Below, one piece after another: positions 7,334-15,239 of a stretch of 18,931 bases of DNA. Positions within the stretch are counted from its first letter, which is position 1. Each line of letters opens with the position of its first letter. The notes beneath the pieces are model-generated. The model ran no database searches and had not been told where the DNA came from. It saw only the letters and a program-made list of their open reading frames with translations. The position numbers and the translations under genes were made by a program. The DNA comes from Pseudomonadota bacterium (GTDB lineage: Bacteria > Pseudomonadota > Gammaproteobacteria > Magnimaribacterales > D2472): the NCBI GenBank assembly GCA_010024215.1, contig RGHK01000004.1, positions 1-18,931 on the forward strand, written 5' to 3'.

Positions 7334-7738
7334 CTACAAATTGAGCAACAGTTTAGAACATATCAAACTTTGACCATGACCAGCAAATTGGCCTACGACA
7401 GTGCAGTAGAAAGATTCAGAACAGTTTGGAAGTTTGTTCCAAAAAACATTGTCATATAAGTCAACAACTATTCTGGTCATGCCATTTGAATTTGATGCTC
7501 TAACTTTTTTAATAGGATAGTTATATATTTCCTCAATAGGGTTTGTAAGTTTTGAATCATTAATTTCAATGACTATTCTTGAAGGATTTTCAAGAGAATA
7601 TGAATTTATGTATGCTACTTTGTCTAAATTAAATGAAATTTCAATAGCATCATTCTTGCTTTCATTAATTTCATTAAAAAAAACTTCATTAGCTTGTAAA
7701 AAAAAAGAAACTAAAAGCAAAGGTATATATTTATTCAT
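7334..7738 (-). pseudogene. amiB: N-acetylmuramoyl-L-alanine amidase, N-terminal AMIN-domain fragment (part of a broken amiB)
   Basis: A 134-residue frame that starts with a short signal-peptide-like segment (MNKYIPLLLVSFFLQA) and continues into an AMIN domain (about 27-100: IEISFNLDKVAYINSYSL, RIVIEINDSKL, RIVVDLYDNVFW). AMIN domains target AmiA/B/C amidases to the division site. After residue 102 or so the sequence no longer resembles the family, except for an AGHG at 119-122 that may be a remnant of the DAGHGG zinc motif. The frame then stops at 7334, 14 bp before the catalytic fragment in another frame. It overlaps tsaE by 8 bp, and tsaE-amiB is the usual order, so both fragments are almost certainly one original gene. 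Confidence 0.75.
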
Positions 7739-8192
7739 ATTTTTTTGCCCAATTTATAAAAATATTTGAGCCAAGATCAATATCAATTTTACGCATATTA
7801 TCTAAATGTGAAAATCGGATTTTAAGATCATAGTCTCTTTGAAATTGAAGTCTTTCGGGCCATTCAATTAATATAATTTTCTTTAAATCTGTATTTCTAT
7901 CCAGATTAAATATATCTATGTCTTGAGCCTCATTAGTTCTGTAGAGGTCTATATGCAAAAATATTAAGTTATTAAACTCATATTCTTCGCAGAGAGTATA
8001 GGTAGGACTCTTTACTAATTCTTTCCAACCACAGTGTCTTATAATTGATCTAGTAAGAAAAGTTTTACCCGCACCTAAATCTCCTTCAAGATGAATTTCA
8101 ATATTCTTTTTTTTGCAATGCTTTATGACTTCAGCAATTTCTTTTCCAAAATTACTGGTTGCATCATCGTTTTCAAGGATTATGTTTTTCAT
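7731..8192 (-). CDS. tsaE: tRNA N6-threonylcarbamoyladenosine biosynthesis ATPase TsaE
   Basis: P-loop protein that works with TsaB and TsaD in making t6A37 on ANN-decoding tRNAs; it is generally essential. The 153 residues carry Walker A GDLGAGKT (37-44), the SPTYTL motif (62-67), HIDLYR (80-85) and the IEWPER motif (109-114), all diagnostic of the YjeE/TsaE family, and the length matches E. coli (153). It overlaps nnrD by 4 bp upstream and amiB by 8 bp downstream, so it is translated in an operon with both. tsaB and tsaD are not in this window. Confidence 0.95.
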   Translation of the reverse strand: MKNIILENDDATSNFGKEIAEVIKHCKKKNIEIHLEGDLGAGKTFLTRSIIRHCGWKELVKSPTYTLCEEYEFNNLIFLHIDLYRTNEAQDIDIFNLDRNTDLKKIILIEWPERLQFQRDYDLKIRFSHLDNMRKIDIDLGSNIFINWAKKYE

Positions 8193-9013
8193 GAGTTCAA
8201 AAGTTTTCTTATTATAGGAATTAAAGCGCTCGCATTTAAGCCAATTTCTCCATTTTTTTTAGCAAAAATTTCTCCAGCCTTTGCATGAATAGCTACAGAT
8301 AGTAAGCTAGCATCTTTTGTAGAAAGGCCTTGAGCGACCAAACCACTAATTACTCCACTAAGCACATCCCCAGTACCACCAGTTGAAAGCTCGGGTCCGC
8401 CATTTTCGCACACATATGTTTCATTAGTATCTTTTATGTAAATTAATGTCCTATTTCCTTTCAAAATAACAGATGATGCATTAAATTTTTTTGATATAGC
8501 TTTTGCAGAGTATTCTCTTTTATCTTGGATTTCAGATATAGGAACATCAAGCAAATTACTAGCCTCACCCGGATGGGGTGTCAGAATTGTTTCAAGGGAG
8601 GTCAATATTTTATTTTGTTTTAGTTTTTTGAAACCACCAGCATCAACTATAACTTTTACGTCTTTTGGAATATTATCAAGATAGCTTGATATTAAATTTG
8701 ACCAATCATCGTCTTTCAAGCCAGGACCAAAAAGTAATACATTTAATTTTTCTGATATGGGCACATATTTTGTAATACCCTTAGTCATTATTTCAGGATT
8801 CCTTACCAGGGATGCTTCAAGGTTTGATTTGTGAGTATAAAGACTGACCAAGCCAGCACCACTATAAAGACATGCTTCGGAGGCCATAATCCCAGCGCCT
8901 CCCATACCTTCAGAGCCACCAACTACGAGCACTCTGCCATTTTTTCCCTTGTGAGAGTCAAGCTTTCTTTTAGGTAAAAAAATATTTATATCATCAAAAC
9001 TATAACTTTTCAT
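8189..9013 (-). CDS. nnrD: ADP/ATP-dependent NAD(P)H-hydrate dehydratase (stand-alone dehydratase domain)
   Basis: Repairs the damaged hydrated cofactors NADHX and NADPHX by nucleotide-dependent dehydration. The 274 residues correspond only to the C-terminal ribokinase-like domain of E. coli Nnr. Motifs: VLVVGGSEGMGGAG (28-41), LLFGPGL (93-99), VDAGG (123-127), LTPHPGE (144-150) and the nucleotide/catalytic loop TGGTGDVLSG (211-220) with D216. The N-terminal NnrE epimerase domain, which interconverts R and S forms in the bifunctional protein, is absent here and not replaced by a neighbouring gene. The gene overlaps tsaE by 4 bp, preserving the nnr-tsaE-amiB order; queG, which precedes nnr in E. 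coli, is replaced by the propeller gene 7 bp upstream. Confidence 0.92.
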   Translation of the reverse strand: MKSYSFDDINIFLPKRKLDSHKGKNGRVLVVGGSEGMGGAGIMASEACLYSGAGLVSLYTHKSNLEASLVRNPEIMTKGITKYVPISEKLNVLLFGPGLKDDDWSNLISSYLDNIPKDVKVIVDAGGFKKLKQNKILTSLETILTPHPGEASNLLDVPISEIQDKREYSAKAISKKFNASSVILKGNRTLIYIKDTNETYVCENGGPELSTGGTGDVLSGVISGLVAQGLSTKDASLLSVAIHAKAGEIFAKKNGEIGLNASALIPIIRKLLNS

Positions 9014-9020
9014 AATATAG

Positions 9021-10391
9021 CTATTTTCTAATATAGTATCCTAATCTGTCTGAGTGGAATGAGCCCATAAAGATTTTATTCTCTATTGGTACAGCTATAG
9101 TTGGCAGCCCAAAGACTGTTTTTTTGAATGAATTCTCATGAAAAACCTCGAATGTCTCACTATCAATCTCATATATAGTAAAAGGTAGAGAACAAGCTGG
9201 TTTGTTTATGCAGTCACCAGCATCATTGGGCTGGAAGTCTAAAGATGTAATCCATGCTGAGTTTTTATGTAAGAAAATATTATCTGGAGATTCAACTTTA
9301 AAGCTGTTAACTATTTTATTAATAGATAGATCAAATCTCACAATCTTATCTCCTTGGTTGTAGCTAATAAACAATATGTTTGATCTCTCATCCAATGAAA
9401 TGCCATTGGGACCGCTGCCCTCAGAATTAGGTATTTCTTTAAAAGAATTGCCATCCCATTTTACAACCAACCCAGAATCATTCTTAAAAAGAGAAGTCCT
9501 CAACCATTTCACCATATCGATATCGCGCGGATACATGTGTGATGCATAAAAAGTTCCATTTCGTTTTAAGGCAACATCATTGAAATAATATTTGTCCGGT
9601 ACATTAATACAACCCTTCCATACTAATGACCAGGTTTCCCGTGAATCATCCGTTTTAATTAACTCGAATATTTCGATTGTTTCATTTGGATAGTGATTGA
9701 TAACATTAAATTGGTACCGACCATCTTCCCTTTGAACCAAGTCAATGCCGTGCGGTCCAAAAACATTATTTTGTGGACATGTTGCATCTCCCCAGATATT
9801 TTGATCAAAAGTAATAATAGGTTTAATTTTTTTATTATCAGCCAACCTCAGTAGGGCAAAGTCTCCAGCTGATGTATTTCCATAAGGACTAATACCTCCA
9901 AATTCTGACATTAAAAGGAATTTGTTATCTGGCGTTACAACAATGTCCTCAGGATTAGAGAAACCGCAAATCACTGAAATAACGCTATCAGACCTGCACT
10001 CATTTATATTTTTTTGAGGACCAATATAATCAGTTGAAACAATAAAGAATGCCAATATCATCATCATTAATGATATTGAGGTAGTAAATTTATAATAATG
10101 ATTTAAATATACTGGAAGAATATTTTTTATCTGTTTAAGAAAAAAAATTATAAACAAACCCCTAATACATAAAAGAATTCCAAGGATTAATGTAAGCAAA
10201 ATCCATAGCCTTTCTTGCCAATCAGTATTGATAGAAAAGACAATTAATGAAATGCCCAATGTAAAAGTTAGAGCACCTAATATATTTAGATTTTCTGCTT
10301 CGTTTACTTTTTTGCATATGAAAAATATCAATGGTTTTATCCATAAAAGGGCGGATAAGGATAAGAAAAAGAAAAAATAAAAATAATTCAT
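9021..10391 (-). CDS. Membrane-anchored paraoxonase/SMP-30-like beta-propeller protein
   Basis: A 456-residue protein with four predicted transmembrane helices (about 3-25, 37-54, 62-84 and 102-119) followed by a soluble domain. Loop charges (KK at 27-28; K86, K89 and K101 on the same side) favour both ends facing the periplasm. The soluble part (about 130-456) looks like a six-bladed propeller of the paraoxonase/SMP-30 superfamily. Residues aligning with the PON1 catalytic calcium ligands can be picked out: E148 (NPEDIVV), N271 (FNDVA), N329 (GPNGI) and D370-N371 (SPDNI), while GPHGID places H214 at PON1 H115. This suggests a calcium-dependent lactonase or arylesterase; the substrate is unknown. 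Six cysteines after residue 130 fit an oxidising compartment. It lies 9 bp after the alpha/beta hydrolase and 7 bp before nnrD. Function is inferred from motifs only. Confidence 0.65.
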   Translation of the reverse strand: MNYFYFFFFLSLSALLWIKPLIFFICKKVNEAENLNILGALTFTLGISLIVFSINTDWQERLWILLTLILGILLCIRGLFIIFFLKQIKNILPVYLNHYYKFTTSISLMMMILAFFIVSTDYIGPQKNINECRSDSVISVICGFSNPEDIVVTPDNKFLLMSEFGGISPYGNTSAGDFALLRLADNKKIKPIITFDQNIWGDATCPQNNVFGPHGIDLVQREDGRYQFNVINHYPNETIEIFELIKTDDSRETWSLVWKGCINVPDKYYFNDVALKRNGTFYASHMYPRDIDMVKWLRTSLFKNDSGLVVKWDGNSFKEIPNSEGSGPNGISLDERSNILFISYNQGDKIVRFDLSINKIVNSFKVESPDNIFLHKNSAWITSLDFQPNDAGDCINKPACSLPFTIYEIDSETFEVFHENSFKKTVFGLPTIAVPIENKIFMGSFHSDRLGYYIRK

Positions 10392-10400
10392 ATACCGGAC

Positions 10401-11291
10401 CTAATCAAATCGTTCTTTAATTATCTTAACGATTTCAATAGGCTTGTCCAATGGCACATGGTGGTATGCTTCCAAGACCTCAAAGAAGTCCATTATATCG
10501 GAGTAAGTATTTTTTATATTTTCTAGGATATGGCCATTTGTAAGCAGACTTTCTGAACCATGCACAAAAAGGGCAGGACAGGTAAATGAAAATTTATAAT
10601 CAAATAGTCTTTCAAGGCTTGTAAAAAGCACATCGTCAAAACGCCATCTCCAGCCGTTCTTAGTTTTTTTTATTGAGTGTTCAGCAATATATCTGACATA
10701 CCAATCATTTTGACACTCTTGTTTTGGCATTAATCTAAATCTTTTAAGAATGGTTTCTTTGTCAGGATAATATTTAATCATCCTTAGCGGACCCCCTTTA
10801 TGTTGAGATGGGTCATATCCAGGAGGTCTTATAAAGGTATCAATAATAACTAAATCTGTAATTAGATCTTTTCTTTCTGAAGCCACATAGCCTGCAACAT
10901 GGCCGCCAAGTGAATGACCAACGATGCAAACTTTTTTTATATTATGATCTGAAATTTCTTTCTTTATAATAGAAATTACACACTCTCCAAAGTCCTTAAT
11001 TCTATATTTTTCTCTAAAATCCGAACAACCCATACCAGGTAAGTCAATTGCTATTATGTTTCCAACGTCTTTTAATTGAGGTGCAATTGGATCCCACCAT
11101 TTTTTATGTGCTCCTGTACCATGAATCAGAATAATAAGATTCTGATTGGTATTTTTTGATACCCATTTTGAATAAGATACATTTCCTAATGGATCAGCCA
11201 AAATCTTATCTTCTGGTTTATCTTGGATGGCTCTATGAAACCAATCTGGCGCTTCAATAATATCTCTATTTAGATTGTTAGTTATTTGCAT
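10401..11291 (-). CDS. Alpha/beta-hydrolase fold protein
   Basis: A 296-residue soluble hydrolase with no signal peptide. Visible fold elements are the oxyanion-hole motif HGTG (57-60) with KKWWDP, AIDLPGMGCSD (81-91), the nucleophile elbow GHSLGG (125-130) with S127, and a C-terminal histidine H277 or H278 in EAYHHVPLD. The usual acid position after strand 7 reads HGSES, so the acid may be E248; D151 after strand 6 is the other candidate. The pattern fits esterases and epoxide-hydrolase or MhpC-like enzymes, but the substrate cannot be told. It is the first gene of the operon leading through the paraoxonase-like gene to nnrD-tsaE-amiB, and its start is 32 bp from the divergent NUDIX gene. 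Another ester- or lactone-type hydrolase next door suggests a shared substrate class; this is inference. Confidence 0.82.
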   Translation of the reverse strand: MQITNNLNRDIIEAPDWFHRAIQDKPEDKILADPLGNVSYSKWVSKNTNQNLIILIHGTGAHKKWWDPIAPQLKDVGNIIAIDLPGMGCSDFREKYRIKDFGECVISIIKKEISDHNIKKVCIVGHSLGGHVAGYVASERKDLITDLVIIDTFIRPPGYDPSQHKGGPLRMIKYYPDKETILKRFRLMPKQECQNDWYVRYIAEHSIKKTKNGWRWRFDDVLFTSLERLFDYKFSFTCPALFVHGSESLLTNGHILENIKNTYSDIMDFFEVLEAYHHVPLDKPIEIVKIIKERFD

Positions 11292-11323
11292 AGACAGTAT
11301 TCTAAGCTAAATGAAATAAAATT

Positions 11324-12118
11324 ATGAATAATCTTACTTTAACTCCAGCTGCAACGGTGCTTCTTATTAGAGACAACAATGATGGTATAGAGGTTTTAAT
11401 GGTGAAAAGATCCAAAAGACCTCCATTTGGAAATTTATATGTTTTTCCTGGAGGAAAAATAGATGAATCTGATAAAGCGGAAAAATTTTCTGATTTTTGC
11501 ATAGGTATAAATGATGAAGAAGCTTCAAAAAAACTTGGAATTAGATCTGGAGGTCTTTCATATTGGATCGCCTGCATAAGAGAGTGTTTTGAAGAAGTGG
11601 GGATACTTTTAGCAACAAAAGAGAATGGTCAAGAGCTTGATCTTAACGGATCAGAAAAACAAAAGTTTGATAATTATAGAAAAATGCTTTTAAACAATGA
11701 AATAAATCTATTTGATATATGTCAAAAAGAAGGCCTTATTTTAAATCTGACGAATATTGAACCATTTTCTCACTGGATAACTCCAGAAATCGAAATTAAA
11801 AGATTTGATACAAGATTTTTTATTGCATATTTACCCGCCAAGCAAAAAGAAGAGCATGATGGTAATGAGTTAACTCAAAGTGTTTGGATTAATCCAAAAA
11901 AGGCTATAGAGAAGGCTTTTAATGGTGAGATGCCAATGATAATGCCTACAATAAGAAACCTTCAAGAATGTTCTGAGTATGATTCGGGGATTGAGTTATT
12001 AAAAGAGAGATCTAAATTTACTAGTGAAGATATTCCTGCAATCTTACCAAAATTCTTTAAAAAAGAAGGGCAGTGGGTTGGCCTTCTCCCCGATGACCCA
12101 GACTATGATAATTATTAA
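11324..12118 (+). CDS. NUDIX hydrolase with split Nudix box (NUDT19-like)
   Basis: A 264-residue hydrolase of nucleoside-diphosphate-linked compounds. The Nudix fold begins ATVLLIRDNNDGIEVLMVKRS (first part about 10-30), then FPGGKIDESD (41-50), and the catalytic helix RECFEEVGILL (86-96) with the metal-binding glutamates. About 30 residues are inserted between the GG and the RExxEE helix, a feature of the NUDT19-like group, whose mammalian member cleaves CoA species. The substrate here is not established. The MBL-fold gene follows 9 bp downstream, so the two are probably co-transcribed. The ATG has no Shine-Dalgarno site. Confidence 0.83.
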   Translation: MNNLTLTPAATVLLIRDNNDGIEVLMVKRSKRPPFGNLYVFPGGKIDESDKAEKFSDFCIGINDEEASKKLGIRSGGLSYWIACIRECFEEVGILLATKENGQELDLNGSEKQKFDNYRKMLLNNEINLFDICQKEGLILNLTNIEPFSHWITPEIEIKRFDTRFFIAYLPAKQKEEHDGNELTQSVWINPKKAIEKAFNGEMPMIMPTIRNLQECSEYDSGIELLKERSKFTSEDIPAILPKFFKKEGQWVGLLPDDPDYDNY

Positions 12119-12127
12119 AATGTATTT

Positions 12128-12925
12128 ATGGATTTAATAAAAAAGATTACTGCCCCAAATCCTAGCGTATTTACCGGACAAGGAACAAACTCTTATTTGA
12201 TTGGAAAAGAAGATCTTACCTTAATTGATCCTGGTCCAAACATTAAAGAGCATATTGATGAATTGCTAAAAGTAGCTGATGGAAAAATTAAAAGAATTGT
12301 AGTTACCCATACTCATACAGATCACTCTCCGGCCGCATTACCAATTTCAAAAATATTAGAAGTGCCTATGTATGGAAGGTTGGTTGAAGGAGATTCTTCA
12401 TGGGAAGATGAAACTTTTGTGCCTGATATAGTGTTAAATGATTCGGATATTATCAAAACAAATGAATACACACTTCAAGCCATTCATACTCCTGGACATG
12501 CCTCAAATCATTTTTGTTTCTTGATAGAAGAAGTTAATTGCTTAATAACTGGCGATCACATTATGGATGGATCAACTGTTGTTATTGGCCCTCCAGATGG
12601 AAACATGTCTGATTATTTGGCTTCTTTAAAACACTTGCTTGAATTCAAAATAGATTTTTTTGCACCAGGACATGGTAATTTTATGCATGAGCCAAAGAAG
12701 ACTATTCAATCTATCATTAGACATAGGCTAACAAGAGAAAAGAAAGTTATTAGAAAGCTTGAAGAGCATGAAGAAGCATCATTAGAATTGCTTACCAAAT
12801 TAGTCTATGACGATGTTCCAGAACAACTTCACCCAATTGCTAGATTTAGTCTCGAAGCTCATTTAATTAAACTCATAGATGAGTCTATAGTAATGAAAAA
12901 AAATGATTGTTATATGAAAACTTAG
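12128..12925 (+). CDS. Metallo-beta-lactamase-fold hydrolase (LACTB2-like)
   Basis: A 265-residue member of the MBL-fold hydrolases. The zinc-binding signature is complete: THTHTDH (60-66, with H61, H63, D65, H66), H124 (TPGHASNH), D143 (ITGDHIMDGS) and H182 (APGHGNF). The N-terminal NPSVFTGQGTNSYLIG segment (11-26) and a C-terminal helical, winged-helix-like region after 190 match the LACTB2/glyoxalase-II-like subgroup. Human LACTB2 acts as an endoribonuclease, while other relatives hydrolyse thioesters, so the reaction here is open. It follows the NUDIX gene closely and its stop overlaps the convergent lipoprotein gene by 3 bases. Confidence 0.82.
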   Translation: MDLIKKITAPNPSVFTGQGTNSYLIGKEDLTLIDPGPNIKEHIDELLKVADGKIKRIVVTHTHTDHSPAALPISKILEVPMYGRLVEGDSSWEDETFVPDIVLNDSDIIKTNEYTLQAIHTPGHASNHFCFLIEEVNCLITGDHIMDGSTVVIGPPDGNMSDYLASLKHLLEFKIDFFAPGHGNFMHEPKKTIQSIIRHRLTREKKVIRKLEEHEEASLELLTKLVYDDVPEQLHPIARFSLEAHLIKLIDESIVMKKNDCYMKT

Positions 12926-13308
12926 TCTTTTTTAGTTTTCTTTATTAGTTTCTCCTCTATTGCTTCAATATCTATATCTTCAATAGAGTCTTCCTTTTTA
13001 TCTGGCAATTTTTTTATATTTTCTTTGGCTTCAATTTCTATAGAAGGTTTTTCAAGATCAATCTGTAGTTCTCTGAAATTTTTTGACAGAACATCATCAT
13101 AACAATCTCCTTGATCATATGATTCTCTTGTATCCCCATCTTTATTTATAGGGTGAGGTCTATGAAAATTTGGGTGCATCTGCATGCACTTTATAGTCTC
13201 TGCTGGTGAATAAGAGTTATTTTTACTATTAAATTCCTCTAGCTTACTTGGAGCTATTGAGCAGCCTATTACTCCAAATAATAATATGATTATTGAGTTT
13301 ATTTTCAT
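12922..13308 (-). CDS. Small predicted lipoprotein of unknown function
   Basis: I do not recognise the family. The 128-residue product begins with a short hydrophobic signal (INSIIILLFGVIG) ending in a VIGC lipobox with C16 as the predicted lipidated cysteine, so it is probably attached to a membrane on the periplasmic side. Two further cysteines (C41 in IKCMQMHPNF and C69 in QGDCYDD) could pair, with a His/Pro-rich stretch between them (HPNFHRPHP). The last 50 residues are rich in Glu, Lys, Ile and Asp and probably extended or helical. The start overlaps the end of acs by 4 bp, making it the last gene of the dksA-pcnB-dNK-acs unit. The lipobox and operon position are seen; a function is not. 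Confidence 0.7.
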   Translation of the reverse strand: MKINSIIILLFGVIGCSIAPSKLEEFNSKNNSYSPAETIKCMQMHPNFHRPHPINKDGDTRESYDQGDCYDDVLSKNFRELQIDLEKPSIEIEAKENIKKLPDKKEDSIEDIDIEAIEEKLIKKTKKD

Positions 13309-15230
13309 AAGCTTTTTTTATTTTCAATCAAAGATTCAACAACACTTGGATCCGCAAGTGTTGATGTATCACCAAGGCTTGATAGATCGCCTTCTGCTAT
13401 TTTTCTAAGTATCCTTCTCATAATTTTCCCCGATCTAGTTTTTGGAAGACCGGGCGCATTTTGAATAAGATCGGGTTTGGCTATGGCACCGATTTCTTTT
13501 GCTACAAATTGCTTAATCTCATCATTAAATGCTTCATTAAAGGATTCACCTACCATCATTGTTATATATGCATATATGCCCTGACCTTTAATAGGATGGT
13601 CAAAACCAACTACAGCCGCTTCTGCAATTTTAGGATGGAGCACTAAAGCGCTTTCTATTTCAGCAGTTCCCAACCTATGACCAGAAACATTTAGAACATC
13701 ATCAACTCTCCCTGTAATCCAGAAATATCCATCTTTATCTCTTCTAGCCCCATCACCGGTAAAATATATGCCTTTATACATTGTGAAGTATGTATCAATC
13801 ATTCGTTTATGATCTCCGTATACGCTTCTTATTTGGCTTGGCCAAGACTGTTCGATGACAAGATTTCCTGAATTTTCTCCCTCAAGAGTAGTGCCATTTT
13901 CATCATATAGTTGAGGTTTTACTCCAAAAAAGGGCAAAGTTGCCGAACCAGGTTTTGTTGGCGTTACTCCAGCAATAGGTGAAATTAGCACCGACCCTGT
14001 TTCTGTCTGCCACCAAGTATCAATGACTTCACACTTAGATTTTCCAACAACTCTATAGTACCAGTCCCATGCTTCTGGGTTGATTGGTTCACCAACAGTG
14101 CCAAGTATTCTCAAGCTATCTCTTTTGGTTATTTCTACAGCATCATCTCCTTGTGCCATTAGAGCTCTAATCGCTGTGGGAGCAGTGTAAAAAATAGTTA
14201 TGTCATATTTGTCACAGATTTCCCAACATCTTGAGGCAGTTGGGTAGGTAGGAATACCCTCAAACATTAATGTTGTTGCCGCATTTGATAAAGGACCATA
14301 AAGAATATATGTATGACCTGTAATCCAGCCAACATCAGCAGTACACCAGTATTTATCATTAGGCCTTATACCAAAAAGATATTTAAAACTCATATGGGCA
14401 CCTAAAAGATACCCCGCTGTAGAATGAAGAACACCCTTAGGTTTCCCAGTAGATCCAGATGTATACAGAATAAATAAGGGATCCTCTGAATCCATTGGCT
14501 CTGGTTTACAGACAGAATCAACCTTATTAACTAATTCTTCATACCACACATCTCTATCTTCATTCCATGGGATATGGTTTCCTGTTCTCTTTACAACGAG
14601 AGTATGAGAAACATTAGGACAATCTTTTAGGGCCTCATCAACATTTGACTTTAGGGGTACTAATTTTCCACCTCTGACCCCTTCATCAGCTGTAATTACT
14701 ATTCGACAATCAGCATCAAGGATTCTATCTTTCAATGATTCTGGAGAGAAGCCACCAAAAACAACGGAATGGATTGCTCCTATTCTTGTACACGCAAGCA
14801 TGGCAAAAGCAACTTCAACAATCATAGGCATATATATGCAAACCCTTGAACCTTTTTTGATACCAAGTTCTTTCAATATATTTGCAAATTTACACACCTC
14901 ATCGTGAAGCTCTTGGTAAGTAAGTTTTTTGCTATTTTCAGGATCATCTCCCTCCCATATTATTGCAGTTTTATCGGCATTATTTTCTAGATGCCTATCA
15001 ATACAATTAACACTGATATTTGTTTTACCACCATCAAACCACCTAGTATTTGCGAACTCACCATTATGAACATTTTTAAAGTCTTCCATCCAATAAAGGT
15101 CTTGTTTTGCAATATGCCCAAAAAATTTAGAAGGATCATTAACTGATTGTTCATATAAATTTTTATATTCATCAAGATTTTTTATAAAAGGATTATTTCC
15201 TTCAACCGGATTAAAAATAGGATCACTCAT
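13305..15230 (-). CDS. acs: Acetyl-coenzyme A synthetase
   Basis: AMP-forming enzyme that activates acetate with ATP and CoA to acetyl-CoA in the cytoplasm, allowing scavenging of low acetate. At 641 residues it is near the usual 650. The N-terminal ACAS segment, the P-loop-like YTSGSTGKPKG (256-266), DTWWQTETG (404-412, including the tryptophan that limits the acyl pocket to acetate), the hinge region GHRLGT (517-522) and the C-terminal TRSGKIMRR (598-606) are all present. K602 is the catalytic lysine that is reversibly acetylated in Salmonella Acs. The WWQ motif supports acetate rather than propionate. It sits 9 bp after the deoxynucleoside kinase and overlaps the lipoprotein gene. Confidence 0.96.
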   Translation of the reverse strand: MSDPIFNPVEGNNPFIKNLDEYKNLYEQSVNDPSKFFGHIAKQDLYWMEDFKNVHNGEFANTRWFDGGKTNISVNCIDRHLENNADKTAIIWEGDDPENSKKLTYQELHDEVCKFANILKELGIKKGSRVCIYMPMIVEVAFAMLACTRIGAIHSVVFGGFSPESLKDRILDADCRIVITADEGVRGGKLVPLKSNVDEALKDCPNVSHTLVVKRTGNHIPWNEDRDVWYEELVNKVDSVCKPEPMDSEDPLFILYTSGSTGKPKGVLHSTAGYLLGAHMSFKYLFGIRPNDKYWCTADVGWITGHTYILYGPLSNAATTLMFEGIPTYPTASRCWEICDKYDITIFYTAPTAIRALMAQGDDAVEITKRDSLRILGTVGEPINPEAWDWYYRVVGKSKCEVIDTWWQTETGSVLISPIAGVTPTKPGSATLPFFGVKPQLYDENGTTLEGENSGNLVIEQSWPSQIRSVYGDHKRMIDTYFTMYKGIYFTGDGARRDKDGYFWITGRVDDVLNVSGHRLGTAEIESALVLHPKIAEAAVVGFDHPIKGQGIYAYITMMVGESFNEAFNDEIKQFVAKEIGAIAKPDLIQNAPGLPKTRSGKIMRRILRKIAEGDLSSLGDTSTLADPSVVESLIENKKSL

Positions 15231-15239
15231 AGAAATAAT

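Noticed and set aside
7310..7459. Open plus-strand frame of about 49 codons across the damaged part of amiB
   Set aside because: It has no ribosome binding site and no recognisable similarity, and a frame of this length is expected by chance; reading the segment inverted does not restore amidase sequence.
13461..13646. 61-codon plus-strand frame inside acs
   Set aside because: Antisense shadow of the conserved Acs C-terminal domain, without start signals.
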